Positions 5,335-13,183 are shown, counted from the stretch's first letter. The stretch is DNA of 19,043 nt from Deltaproteobacteria bacterium (GCA_003105225.1 PQAK01000138.1:265-19307), one strand, 5' to 3'. Numbers and translations: made by a program. The notes: a model not told the origin generated them from the sequence alone.

Positions 5335-7335
5335 GTGCGGCGGCAGCCAAGGACTTCCATTCTCCCCGTCATCCTCCCCGGAGTCGTCCTGACCCTTCTC
5401 ATGGGGGTCTTGTGTCTCCGGCCTCCGTCCCTGGCCGTCTACCTCGAGGGAAAGGTGTACGACTCCTTCCTGCGCTCCGCACCGAAGCGACCGTTGACCG
5501 GTTCCGTGGCGGTGGTCGACATCGATGAGGCGAGTCTCGCCACGCTGGGCCAGTGGCCTTGGCCCCGCTACCGGGTCGCCCGCCTCCTGGGGAAAATCCG
5601 GGAGGCCGGCGCCGTTGCGGTGGGGCTCGACATGGTCTTCCCGGAGCACGACCGCACATCGCTTCGGCCCCTTTCCGGCGAAATCCGCAGGGACCTCGGG
5701 GTGAGCATCGGCCTGGAGGGGCTTCCCCCGGAAGCGCTGGATACCGACCGAACCCTGGCGGATACCCTTGCCGGCGGCCCCTTCGTCCTCGGGTACCAGT
5801 TCGATTTCGACGCGGTGCGCGGAGAGTCGTGCGTCCTGCACCCCCTGCGCGCGGCGATGCGATCGGCCGGCGGGCCGGGGGGGACCGAGAACCTCTTCGA
5901 TGCGTCCGGCGTCGTCTGCAACCTCCCTGTTCTTTCGCGCGCGGCGGGTGCGTCCGGCTTCTTCAATGTCACCCCGGACTCCGACGGCGTATTGAGACGC
6001 GTACCCCTCTTGATCCGGCACAAGGGCCTCTTGTACCCGAACCTCGCATTGGCCGTCCTCCTGCGCGCCAGGGGCGGCGGCGCCGTCGTGGAAACCGGTC
6101 CGGAGGGGATCGAGGCGCTGCGCATGGAGGGAAGGACCATCCCTCTCGACCGCCGCGGGAATCTCCTGGTGAACTACCGGGGCCGGCGCCACGTCTTCCC
6201 CCACGTCTCCGCCGCATCCCTCCTGGACGGCACGGCGGACCCCTCCGCGTTAAAGGGGAAGCTGGCAATCCTCGGAACCACCTCGGCGGGGCTTCACGAG
6301 ATCCGTACCTCTCCGCTGGAGGCGGCCCAACCGGGGGTGGAGATCCACGCCACGATCATCGACAACCTCCTCGCGGGCGACCCGATCGCACAGCCCCGGT
6401 GGACAAGAGGGCTTCAGGTCCTCCTGGTCCTTCTTCCCGGTTTCCTGCTGACGGCGCTGCTGGCGCGGGAACGCGCCATCTGGGGACTGGCGGCCGTCAT
6501 CCCCTCCATCGCGGGCATCTGGCTCGGCGCGTACTGGCTGCTGGCCCACCGCCAGGTATTCGTGCCGCCGGTACTGCCGGTTGCCACGCTATCGCTCGTC
6601 TTCGCCCTGCTCACATCGCTTCGCTTCCTGCAGGCCGACCGGGAGATGCGGGAGCGGACCCGGAAGCTGGCCCTCACGCAGGACGCCATCATCCAGAGCC
6701 TGGCCGCCCTTGCCGATACCCGACACCATGAGACCGGCGGACACATCCAGCGCACCCGGCACTACATGAGGGTCTTGTCGCTGCGCCTGCGGGACCATCC
6801 CCGTTTTCGCCACTACCTGGACGACGCCACCGTGGATCTCCTCTTCCGCCTCGCCCCGCTCCACGACATCGGCAAGGTAGGGGTGCCCGACCAGATCCTC
6901 CTCAAGCCGGACCGGCTGACCCCGGAAGAGTACGAAGAGATGAAGCGGCACACCCTCCATGGCTCGCAGACGATCCGGCTGGCAAAGAACTTCCTGGGAG
7001 AGGATTCTTTCCTGCAGATGGCCGACGAGATCGCGCTCACCCATCATGAACGGTGGGACGGCGAGGGGTACCCGAAAGGACTCAAGGGGGATGAGATCCC
7101 GATCCCGGGGCGTTTCATGGCGGTGGCCGACGCCTACGACGCCATCATCAGCGGCCGGGGATACGTGCAGGCGTACTCCCACGAGGAGGCGGTGCGCATC
7201 CTGCTCGCCGAGCGCGGAACGCACTTCGACCCCGACGTCGTGGACGCCTTCCTGGAGGTCCAGGAGGAGTTCCGGGGGATCGCCGGCCGGTTTTCCGGCG
7301 CCACCGCCGAACCCGAGCCGCCTGCAGGTTACTGA
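5335..7335 (+). CDS. CHASE2 sensor fused to HD-GYP phosphodiesterase, membrane protein
   Basis: The product is 666 residues from a GTG one base after the OmpA stop, so translation is probably coupled. One N-terminal membrane helix (about 9-30) is followed by a large extracytoplasmic CHASE2 domain (about 35-345; VAVVDIDEASLATLGQWPWPR, AVGLDMVFPE). Three membrane helices (about 361-430) and a cytoplasmic HD-GYP domain (about 440-645) complete it. The metal-site motifs look complete: ETGGH, H510-D511 in HDIGKVGVPD, H570-H571-E572 and G578-Y579-P580. This predicts cyclic-di-GMP hydrolysis controlled by an envelope signal. CHASE2 is best known fused to adenylate cyclases or kinases. The FecR and OmpA genes upstream are probable partners in sensing. 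Confidence 0.92.
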   Translation: MRRQPRTSILPVILPGVVLTLLMGVLCLRPPSLAVYLEGKVYDSFLRSAPKRPLTGSVAVVDIDEASLATLGQWPWPRYRVARLLGKIREAGAVAVGLDMVFPEHDRTSLRPLSGEIRRDLGVSIGLEGLPPEALDTDRTLADTLAGGPFVLGYQFDFDAVRGESCVLHPLRAAMRSAGGPGGTENLFDASGVVCNLPVLSRAAGASGFFNVTPDSDGVLRRVPLLIRHKGLLYPNLALAVLLRARGGGAVVETGPEGIEALRMEGRTIPLDRRGNLLVNYRGRRHVFPHVSAASLLDGTADPSALKGKLAILGTTSAGLHEIRTSPLEAAQPGVEIHATIIDNLLAGDPIAQPRWTRGLQVLLVLLPGFLLTALLARERAIWGLAAVIPSIAGIWLGAYWLLAHRQVFVPPVLPVATLSLVFALLTSLRFLQADREMRERTRKLALTQDAIIQSLAALADTRHHETGGHIQRTRHYMRVLSLRLRDHPRFRHYLDDATVDLLFRLAPLHDIGKVGVPDQILLKPDRLTPEEYEEMKRHTLHGSQTIRLAKNFLGEDSFLQMADEIALTHHERWDGEGYPKGLKGDEIPIPGRFMAVADAYDAIISGRGYVQAYSHEEAVRILLAERGTHFDPDVVDAFLEVQEEFRGIAGRFSGATAEPEPPAGY

Positions 7336-7351
7336 GACGGTCTCCCGGGTC

Positions 7352-8182
7352 TCAATCCGCCTGTTCCGCTTTCAGTTGGAAATCGGCGATGTTATTGGGA
7401 ACATCGAAAAATACCACCATGAACGGGAGGGAGGAGGGAGGCGACGCCCCGTCCTTCGACGGCGCCCCGCCGCCGGGTCCGGAAAGCGCCTGCTCGACAT
7501 AGGCCCGGTCCCGGTGGAGCAGATCCTCATCGGGCACCACGTTTCCCGCAAAAACCGTTTTCGCCGCGATGAACCCTTTATCGGGATTCAACACCGAGGC
7601 GTTCACCCGGATCCTGCCTTTCCCCCCGGTTCCGCCCGAAAGGGTAACGCGACCCTTCAGAACGAATATGCCTCCGGATTCCCGGTTCCGGTGATAATAC
7701 GTCTCCAGGTTATCGAACTCGAATCGATTGCCCGAACCGATGGAAATTCCCTGCGTCCCGACGCCGGAGGCCACGGCCTTTTCCGGCATGCGCTCGCCCA
7801 TGGGCGACCCGAAATACCCGAGGCCCGCGATTCCCGCCAGGAGTATCCCGAAGACCAGGGCGGCATAGAGAACCGGCGAGGAGCTTCGCCGATCCCGGGT
7901 TCGCCCCTTTACTCCCGTCAATCCATCGATTCGCAGAGCCGGGATGTTCCCCGCCGCCGGATTCACGGGAGACGGGGCGGACGGGGCAGGCAGAGGGGGA
8001 GACACGGGCCGGCTTTCCGTCGGGGGCGGTTCAGCCGACTGCCTGCGGTCGATGGACGTCGGGTTCCGTACTTCGATGATCTCCCCGCACCGCCGGCAGC
8101 GAATACGCGCTCCGCCCGCTCCTCCGAACAGGGATCGGTCGAATCGGAAACGAGCGCCGCATGAGGTGCACGAGAGGACCAT
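7352..8182 (-). CDS. Zinc-ribbon (MJ0042-type) and DUF3426-like membrane protein
   Basis: The product is 276 residues from the ATG at 8182, chosen because it places the zinc ribbon at the N-terminus as usual in this family. An ATG at 8245 would add 21 unrelated residues. Cys5-X2-Cys8 and Cys29-X2-Cys32 form a zinc ribbon. A Pro/Ser-rich linker, one membrane helix (around SPVLYAALVFGILLAGIAG) and a C-terminal DUF3426-like domain follow, the last with FEFDNLETYYHRN, LKGRVTL and a VVFFDVPNNIADFQLKAEQ end. Proteins of this plan are common in deltaproteobacteria, but their function is not established. The gene lies downstream of serA on the same strand, with its own promoter candidate, and is convergent with the CHASE2 gene. 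Confidence 0.8.
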   Translation of the reverse strand: MVLSCTSCGARFRFDRSLFGGAGGARIRCRRCGEIIEVRNPTSIDRRQSAEPPPTESRPVSPPLPAPSAPSPVNPAAGNIPALRIDGLTGVKGRTRDRRSSSPVLYAALVFGILLAGIAGLGYFGSPMGERMPEKAVASGVGTQGISIGSGNRFEFDNLETYYHRNRESGGIFVLKGRVTLSGGTGGKGRIRVNASVLNPDKGFIAAKTVFAGNVVPDEDLLHRDRAYVEQALSGPGGGAPSKDGASPPSSLPFMVVFFDVPNNIADFQLKAEQAD

Positions 8183-8270
8183 GATTCCGCCGGATCGCCG
8201 CCGTATGCGCCATGGAGGAACGGGGTTGTCAACCGCAACTACCATCGGGTAAGGCCGACGAACGTTTTTT

Positions 8271-8300
8271 ATACTATCGCAAAAAATCCCCTGCGATCAA
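8271..8300 (-). promoter_or_regulatory. Possible promoter of the zinc-ribbon gene
   Basis: On the minus strand TTGATC (8300-8295) and TAGTAT (8276-8271) are 18 bases apart, each 4 of 6 to consensus, in the only AT-rich part of the serA to zinc-ribbon gap. A small ATCGCA/TGCGAT inverted repeat overlaps the spacer and could also be a weak serA terminator. The leader to 8182 would be about 80 bases. Confidence 0.3.
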
Positions 8301-8371
8301 TCGGCATCCTGCACTCGACCCTGCCGGGCGGTAAACCGGCCCCCCCCGAAAGATCCACCCCGGACTCCGGC

Positions 8372-9565
8372 TCAGTATACGAGGCGGACGCGGATCGTGT
8401 GGGGGATCGCCTGGAGATCGGAGAGAATCCCCTCGTTGCAAGGACCATCGACGTCGATGATCGCATAGCCGACGCTCCCCCGAGTCTCCAGGTGTTGCCC
8501 GGCGATATTGACGTCGCGGCGCGCAAACGCTTCGTTGATCCGTGCGAGCATCCCGGGGATGTTCTCATGGATGTGGGCGAAGCGATGGAGGGCGCCCCGT
8601 CCCAGCGGTTGATAGACGGGAAAGTTGACACTCGTCGCCGTACTGCCGGTCGCGAAGTAGCCGGCGATGCGCTCGGCGACGAAGGCCCCGATCCCCTCCT
8701 GCGCCTCTTCCGTAGAGCCCCCGATGTGGGGGGTCAGGACCACGTTGGCCAACCCCTGAAGCGGGGAGGAAAACGAAGCCTTGCCGCCCTCCGGCTCCTC
8801 GGGGTAAACGTCGACGGCGGCGCCCCTGATCCTGCCGTTTTTCAGGTGCCGTGCAAGGGCCTCGACGTCGACCACGAATCCCCTGCTGAGATTGAGGAAA
8901 AGGACCCCCTCCTTCATCTCCGCGAACTCGTTCTCCCCGATGAGGTTCCTGTTGGATTCCCGCCCGTCGACGTGGACGGTGATGATGTCCGAACGGCGCA
9001 GGAGCTCCCGCATGGGGCATTTCCTGGCGTTCCCCAGGGAGAGCTTCTCCTCGAGGTCGTGGTACCAGACCTTCATTCCGAGGGATTCGGCGAGTACGGA
9101 CAGCTGGGATCCGATGTTCCCGTAGCCGATGATCCCGAGCCGTTTCCCCCGGATCTCGTGGAACCCCCGGGAGGTCTTCATCCAGACTCCCCCATGGAGA
9201 CTGCGGCTCGCCTCGAAAACCCCCCGCTGCAGCAGGATCATTTCCCCCAATGCCATTTCGACGACGCTGCGCGTATTGCTGTACGGCGCATTGAATACCG
9301 CGACGCCCCTGGCGCTGCACGCGGCCAGGTCGACCTGCTCCGTGCCGATGCAGAATGCCCCCACGGCGCAAAGGTCCGGCGCGCGCTGGAGGATCTCCGG
9401 ACCGACGCGGGTCTTCGACCGGATCCCCAGGACGGCCACCCCCCCCATCATTTGGGACAGGGCTTTCTTCCCGAGGCTTTGGGGTGCGGTCTCCACCACG
9501 AATCCCGCGGACTCGAAGATCCGGACGGCCTCGGGGTGGATGTTCTCGAGCAGCAACGCCTTCAC
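8372..9565 (-). CDS. serA: D-3-phosphoglycerate dehydrogenase
   Basis: SerA oxidises 3-phosphoglycerate to 3-phosphohydroxypyruvate with NAD+, the first step of serine synthesis in the cytoplasm. The 397 residues align throughout with the E. coli type: FCIGTEQVDL, FNAPYSNTRSV, the Rossmann motif GYGNIG, catalytic Arg228 (NLSRG), Glu257 (YPEEP) and His280 (TPHIGGS), and a C-terminal ACT domain. HIHEN in the ACT domain matches the serine-binding segment of E. coli SerA, so serine feedback is likely. The GTG at 9565 is chosen because the E. coli protein begins about here. The open frame runs to an ATG at 9667, but that part shows no family resemblance and would cross the divergent promoter. No ribosome site precedes the GTG. 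No serB or serC lies nearby. Confidence 0.93.
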   Translation of the reverse strand: MKALLLENIHPEAVRIFESAGFVVETAPQSLGKKALSQMMGGVAVLGIRSKTRVGPEILQRAPDLCAVGAFCIGTEQVDLAACSARGVAVFNAPYSNTRSVVEMALGEMILLQRGVFEASRSLHGGVWMKTSRGFHEIRGKRLGIIGYGNIGSQLSVLAESLGMKVWYHDLEEKLSLGNARKCPMRELLRRSDIITVHVDGRESNRNLIGENEFAEMKEGVLFLNLSRGFVVDVEALARHLKNGRIRGAAVDVYPEEPEGGKASFSSPLQGLANVVLTPHIGGSTEEAQEGIGAFVAERIAGYFATGSTATSVNFPVYQPLGRGALHRFAHIHENIPGMLARINEAFARRDVNIAGQHLETRGSVGYAIIDVDGPCNEGILSDLQAIPHTIRVRLVY

Positions 9566-9572
9566 GCCGACA

Positions 9573-9581
9573 ACTATACCA
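9573..9581 (-). promoter_or_regulatory. Extended -10 promoter of serA, possibly leaderless
   Basis: Minus-strand TGG-TATAGT ends 7 bases before the serA GTG. This matches an extended -10 element (TGnTATnnT) with no good -35. The usual distance to the start point would place transcription initiation at or next to the start codon. Confidence 0.4.
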
Positions 9582-9601
9582 TCCTCTATGGAGGGGAAGC
9601 C

Positions 9602-9610
9602 TGTTATACT
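9602..9610 (+). promoter_or_regulatory. Extended -10 promoter of the tandem-HD operon
   Basis: TGT-TATACT is an extended -10 element with a 5-of-6 hexamer. Transcription would start near 9617, giving a leader of about 77 bases before the GTG at 9694. No convincing -35 is seen. It faces away from the serA promoter about 30 bases to the left. Confidence 0.45.
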
Positions 9611-9693
9611 TTGTTTAGATCCGCTCGTACACGGCGCCGCGCACCGCAGGGAAGGCCCCGGGGCCACCGTCCGGGGAAGAAAGGCGGATCCCC

Positions 9694-10983
9694 GTGAACC
9701 TCGTCCAGGACATCCGCATCAACCTCTGGGACCTGGTCACCCCCGTAGCGAAAACCCTGGACATGATGAGTCCCGCCGTCGCCGAGCACAACTTGCGTGT
9801 CGCCTTTCTGGCGCTGCGGATCGGCGAGGAACTCCCCCTGTCCGCCGAGGAGCGGCGGGAAATCGCCATCGCCGGGGCCTTGCACGATATCGGCGCCTTC
9901 TCCCTCAGCGAACGCCTGGATCTTCTCGATTTCGAGGAAACCAGGCCGATGCAGCACTCCATCGCCGGATACCTCCTCCTCAAGGACTTCAAGCCGTTCT
10001 CCCGGGTAGCGTCCCTGGTGGAATTTCACCATCTGCCGTGGAACCAGGGGGAAGGCAGGACCTGCCGCGGCAAGCCGGTGCCCCTGGGAAGCCATCTCCT
10101 GCATCTCGCCGACCGTGTCGCCGTGCTCCTGCCGAAAGGCCCCGAAGTGCTGGAACAGGTCGATCGCATCATGAGCGCCATCTTGAAATACAAGGGGGAG
10201 CGGTTCGCTCCCGAATGCGTGGACGCCTTCTCCCGGATCGCCGGAAAGGACTACGTCTGGCTTGAGATCGCATCCTCGGCGATGGAATCCGTCCTTCGAC
10301 GCGACCTGTCCTTCCAGATCGCCGAGATCGACATGGAGGGGCTCCTGGAGCTTTCCCGCCTGATCTGCCGGATCATCGATTTCAAGAGCGCGTTCACGGC
10401 AACCCATTCCAGCGGCGTAGCAGCCGCGGGGGGGGCGCTCTCCCGCCGCGCCGGATTTTCATCGCGCGAGTGCAGGCTTCTGGAAATCGCCGCGTACCTG
10501 CACGACCTGGGAAAGCTCGCCGTTCCGTCCGAAATCCTGGAAAAACCGGGCAAGCTGTCGCCCCGCGAGTGGAACATCATGCGGACCCACGTCTACTACA
10601 CGTACCAGGTCCTGGATTCCATCGAGCCCCTTGCCGTGATCGCCTCCTGGGGCGGGCTGCACCAGGAGCGGTTGAACGGAAGCGGCTATCCGTTCCGCTA
10701 CACCCGGGAGCAGCTCCCCCTGGGCGCGCGGATCCTTGCCGTGGCGGACGTCTTCACGAGCCTGGCGGAAGATCGCCCCTACCGCAAGGCGATGACCCGG
10801 GAAGAGGCGACCGGCGTGCTCCGCGGGATGGCGGGCAGCGGCGAGCTGGACGACCTCCTGGTCGACCTATTGATCCGCCACTATGAGGAGGCCGATTCCT
10901 GCCGCGCCGCGGCCCAGGCGAAATCCGTTCGGGAGTACGAGGAGTTCCGGTCCGCGCTGGGAGGAACATCCGCGTGGTGGTAA
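9694..10983 (+). CDS. Tandem HD protein with C-terminal HD-GYP domain (altered HHE motif)
   Basis: The product is 429 residues from a GTG with an AAGGCGG-like site upstream, soluble, with no signal or membrane segment. Residues about 15-150 form a first HD-type domain with H64-D65 (LHDIG), H112-H113 and a HLADRVAVL stretch. Residues about 225-400 form a second, HD-GYP-type domain with H270-D271 (HDLGKLAVPSEIL), H323-Q324-E325, G331-Y332-P333 and ARILAVADVFTSLAEDRPYR. The usual HHE is HQE here, and the Glu of the ETxxH motif is absent, so one or more metal ligands are changed. It could still be an active cyclic-di-GMP phosphodiesterase with a two-metal site, or a phosphohydrolase of other specificity. 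It is the first gene of a four-gene operon. Confidence 0.88.
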   Translation: MNLVQDIRINLWDLVTPVAKTLDMMSPAVAEHNLRVAFLALRIGEELPLSAEERREIAIAGALHDIGAFSLSERLDLLDFEETRPMQHSIAGYLLLKDFKPFSRVASLVEFHHLPWNQGEGRTCRGKPVPLGSHLLHLADRVAVLLPKGPEVLEQVDRIMSAILKYKGERFAPECVDAFSRIAGKDYVWLEIASSAMESVLRRDLSFQIAEIDMEGLLELSRLICRIIDFKSAFTATHSSGVAAAGGALSRRAGFSSRECRLLEIAAYLHDLGKLAVPSEILEKPGKLSPREWNIMRTHVYYTYQVLDSIEPLAVIASWGGLHQERLNGSGYPFRYTREQLPLGARILAVADVFTSLAEDRPYRKAMTREEATGVLRGMAGSGELDDLLVDLLIRHYEEADSCRAAAQAKSVREYEEFRSALGGTSAWW

Positions 10984-11011
10984 ACGGCAATCCGGAGCCG
11001 GGAGGCCGACG

Positions 11012-11518
11012 ATGACTGCCCTGAAGAATCCGGTCATGACGGGTCTGGCGTCCCTCGAGGAAAAGCTCGAGGAGGGAGATATCCTGGGGATCCTGCGCAG
11101 AAGCCCTGCGCTTTTCCGGAAAGCCGCGGCGGACGCTTCCCCGAAATGGCTGGCGGGCCGCCGCCCCGCGGGGAACTGGTCCCGGAAGGATGTTCTCGCC
11201 CACATGCTCGACACCGAGACCGTCATGACCTTCCGGATCCGCAAGATCCTGTGCGAGGAAGACCCGAACCTCTCCTTCTTCGACCAGGAGAAATGGATCG
11301 CCGGACTGCGCCCCTACCGGGAAAAGGACCCGCGGAAACTGATCGCCCGGTTCGCCTCCCTTCGGGGGAAGAACATCGCGCTCCTCTCTTCCGTCAGCGA
11401 AGAGCAGATGAAACGCACCGGAGTCCACCCGGAGGCGGGGCGGCTGACCCTCGAAGGGCTTGCCGCCCGGATGGCCCGTCACGACATCAATCACCTGAAG
11501 CAGCTTCTCGCCGGGTAA
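11012..11518 (+). CDS. DinB-superfamily protein
   Basis: The product is 168 residues from the ATG at 11012, which has GGAGG six bases upstream. The longer open frame back to 10883 would overlap the previous gene. The predicted four-helix fold and the motifs NWSRKDVLAHMLDTE and, near the end, RHDINHLKQLLAG match the DinB/YfiT-like superfamily. The spaced histidines in those two motifs are usually metal ligands. Family members include thiol-dependent transferases (bacillithiol, mycothiol) and many of unknown function, so substrate cannot be assigned. The gene is 28 bases after the tandem-HD gene and 12 before the kinase gene, clearly in one operon. Confidence 0.8.
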   Translation: MTALKNPVMTGLASLEEKLEEGDILGILRRSPALFRKAAADASPKWLAGRRPAGNWSRKDVLAHMLDTETVMTFRIRKILCEEDPNLSFFDQEKWIAGLRPYREKDPRKLIARFASLRGKNIALLSSVSEEQMKRTGVHPEAGRLTLEGLAARMARHDINHLKQLLAG

Positions 11519-11530
11519 GGGCGGCTCGAA

Positions 11531-12619
11531 ATGCCCGACCTCTCGCGGGAGAACCTCGAACCCTACCTTTCCGCCCTCCTGGGAAACCCCGTCCGCGTCC
11601 TTCACCTCTCCGTCCTCGGGGAAACGGTCGAGACCGGGGCAATCAAGGGATACGGATACGGGATGCCGGTCCTGGTGGAGTACGAGTGGAACGGCCAGAG
11701 GCGGAAATCGGTCCTGGAGACGCTCTCCCCGGGACCCTACGGGCACGACCACATGTCGGACCGCGCGCAGATGCTGCTGTGGGACTATCAAGCGTTCAAC
11801 CATCTTCCCCGTCACACCCGGTCGATCGATGTCGGGGCGTTCCAGAAGGGTGGGACCCTCCTCTCCCTCGGAAAAGCGCAGGAGCTCTTCCTTCTGACGG
11901 AGTACGTCGAGGGGAAAGGGTACATCCACGATCTTTCCCGCCTGCAGTCGGACGGCCGCCCAACCGACCTCGACCTGGAGCGGGCGGATGTCCTGTGCGA
12001 CTACCTGGCCGACGTCCATCGCGAGAGGGGTCCGGACCCCGGCCTCTACGTTCGTCGGATCCGCGAGCTGTTGGGGCACGGCGAGTGCATCATGGGCATC
12101 GCAGACGGTTATCCGCAGGACCACGGATTCCCGTCCGCCGCCCTCCTGGAAGCGGTCGAGCGCCGATGCGTCGGATGGAGATGGCGGCTGAAGCGCCGGA
12201 CGCACCGGCTGTGCAGGGTGCACGGGGACTTCCACCCGTACAACATCCTGTTCCGCGAAGGGACGGACTTCAGCGTGCTGGACCGGTCGCGCGGCGAGTG
12301 GGGGGATGCCGCCGACGACGTCACCGCCCTCACCGGGAACTACCTGTTCTGCTCGCTGCAGCGCGCAGGCCGCCTGGATGGCCCCTTCGAGACGCTGTTC
12401 CGAAGGTTCTGGGACCGCTACCTGGACAAAACCGGCGACGGGGAGATCCTGGAAGTCGCGGCTCCCTTCTTCGCCTTCCGCTGCCTGGTCATGGCGAGCC
12501 CCGTCTGGTATCCGACGCTCTCCGGGGACGTGCGGCGGAAACTCTTCGCCTTCCTCCAGGCGGTCCTCGACGCGGAAGCCTTCGACCCGGCCCGCGTGAA
12601 CGACTATTGCGGAGCGTGA
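11531..12619 (+). CDS. Aminoglycoside-phosphotransferase-fold kinase (APH family), unknown substrate
   Basis: The product is 362 residues. The catalytic loop is clear at residues 231-238, HGDFHPYN, with catalytic Asp233 and Asn238. The metal-binding Asp follows at 251 in VLDRSRGEWGDAADD, and the GDxxxD end is typical of APH kinases. The N-lobe carries a VLVEYEWNGQRRKSVLETL segment, probably including the ATP-contacting Lys, and a LLTEYVEGKGYIHDL hinge. Proteins of this fold phosphorylate sugars, choline, homoserine, aminoglycosides and other small alcohols. Nothing points to drug resistance here. The gene is 12 bases after the DinB gene and 7 bases before the APS-kinase-like gene, so the two kinases are co-expressed. 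Confidence 0.85.
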   Translation: MPDLSRENLEPYLSALLGNPVRVLHLSVLGETVETGAIKGYGYGMPVLVEYEWNGQRRKSVLETLSPGPYGHDHMSDRAQMLLWDYQAFNHLPRHTRSIDVGAFQKGGTLLSLGKAQELFLLTEYVEGKGYIHDLSRLQSDGRPTDLDLERADVLCDYLADVHRERGPDPGLYVRRIRELLGHGECIMGIADGYPQDHGFPSAALLEAVERRCVGWRWRLKRRTHRLCRVHGDFHPYNILFREGTDFSVLDRSRGEWGDAADDVTALTGNYLFCSLQRAGRLDGPFETLFRRFWDRYLDKTGDGEILEVAAPFFAFRCLVMASPVWYPTLSGDVRRKLFAFLQAVLDAEAFDPARVNDYCGA

Positions 12620-12626
12620 GGCTCGC

Positions 12627-13157
12627 GTGCGGCGAGGATTCGCGGTCTGGCTGACGGGCCTGCCGGCATCGGGCAAGTCGACGGTCGCAAACGCCCTGCA
12701 CGGAGAGCTCGCCGCGCGCGGCGTGAACGCCGCCCTCCTGGAATCCGACGCGCTGCGGCGGATCCTCACCCCGAATCCGGGGTACGGCGACGCGGAGCGG
12801 GATTCGTTCTATGAGGCAATGGCCGCCATCGGCGGGTTGCTGACGCGGCGGGGGGTGCCGGTCATCTTCGACGCCACCGCCAACCGGCGCGCCTACCGCG
12901 ACAGGGCGCGGCGCGGTATCCCCGATTTCATCGAGGTGTACGTCGACTGTCCCCTTCCGGTGTGCGAATCGAGGGACCCCAAGGGGATCTACCGCAGGGC
13001 AAGGGAAGGCAAAGCCCCCAACGTGCCCGGCATCCAGGCGGCCTACGAGCCTCCCCTCGCACCGGACCTCGTGGTCCGGGGCGACACGGAGAACCCGGAG
13101 GAATCCGCGCGCAGGATCGCGTCCCTGCTCGTACGGAGAGGGTACCTGGACGACTGA
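12627..13157 (+). CDS. Adenylylsulfate-kinase-like (CysC-family) P-loop kinase
   Basis: The product is 176 residues from a GTG 7 bases after the previous stop. The P-loop WLTGLPASGKST (residues 8-19) and the lid-region motif RDPKGIYRRA near residue 115, followed by VPGIQAAYEPP, are hallmarks of the APS kinase family. Parts that bind APS in true CysC look changed: the usual DGDxxRxxL appears as ESDALRRIL, the Asn-Ile-Arg-Arg stretch is replaced by ERDSFYEAMA, and the SPY segment by DATANRRAYR. No cysD, cysN or cysH is nearby. The substrate may therefore not be APS. The protein is cytoplasmic and the last gene of the operon. Confidence 0.82.
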   Translation: MRRGFAVWLTGLPASGKSTVANALHGELAARGVNAALLESDALRRILTPNPGYGDAERDSFYEAMAAIGGLLTRRGVPVIFDATANRRAYRDRARRGIPDFIEVYVDCPLPVCESRDPKGIYRRAREGKAPNVPGIQAAYEPPLAPDLVVRGDTENPEESARRIASLLVRRGYLDD

Positions 13158-13183
13158 TGCCTCCCTCGCAGCGGCGTCCCGCA

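Noticed and set aside
8399..9697. 432-codon plus-strand frame opposite serA
   Set aside because: SerA is conserved end to end on the minus strand, and the opposite frame shows only mirror-image composition.
11531..12619. Aminoglycoside resistance gene
   Set aside because: Only the general kinase fold is supported. The operon context and the absence of mobile elements do not suggest drug resistance.
11146..12654. 502-codon plus-strand frame overlapping the DinB and APH-fold genes
   Set aside because: It is a second frame of the same strand, Pro/Arg/Gly-rich, without motifs. The two real genes have proper starts and spacing.
10754..12769. 671-codon open frame on the minus strand across the kinase operon
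   Set aside because: It lies antisense to four genes with clear family motifs and ribosome sites. It is Arg/Gly/Pro-rich with no recognisable domain, a typical shadow frame in GC-rich coding DNA.
12627..13157. Sulfate assimilation cysC
   Set aside because: No cysD, cysN, cysH or other sulfate genes are adjacent, and the APS-contact segments look altered.
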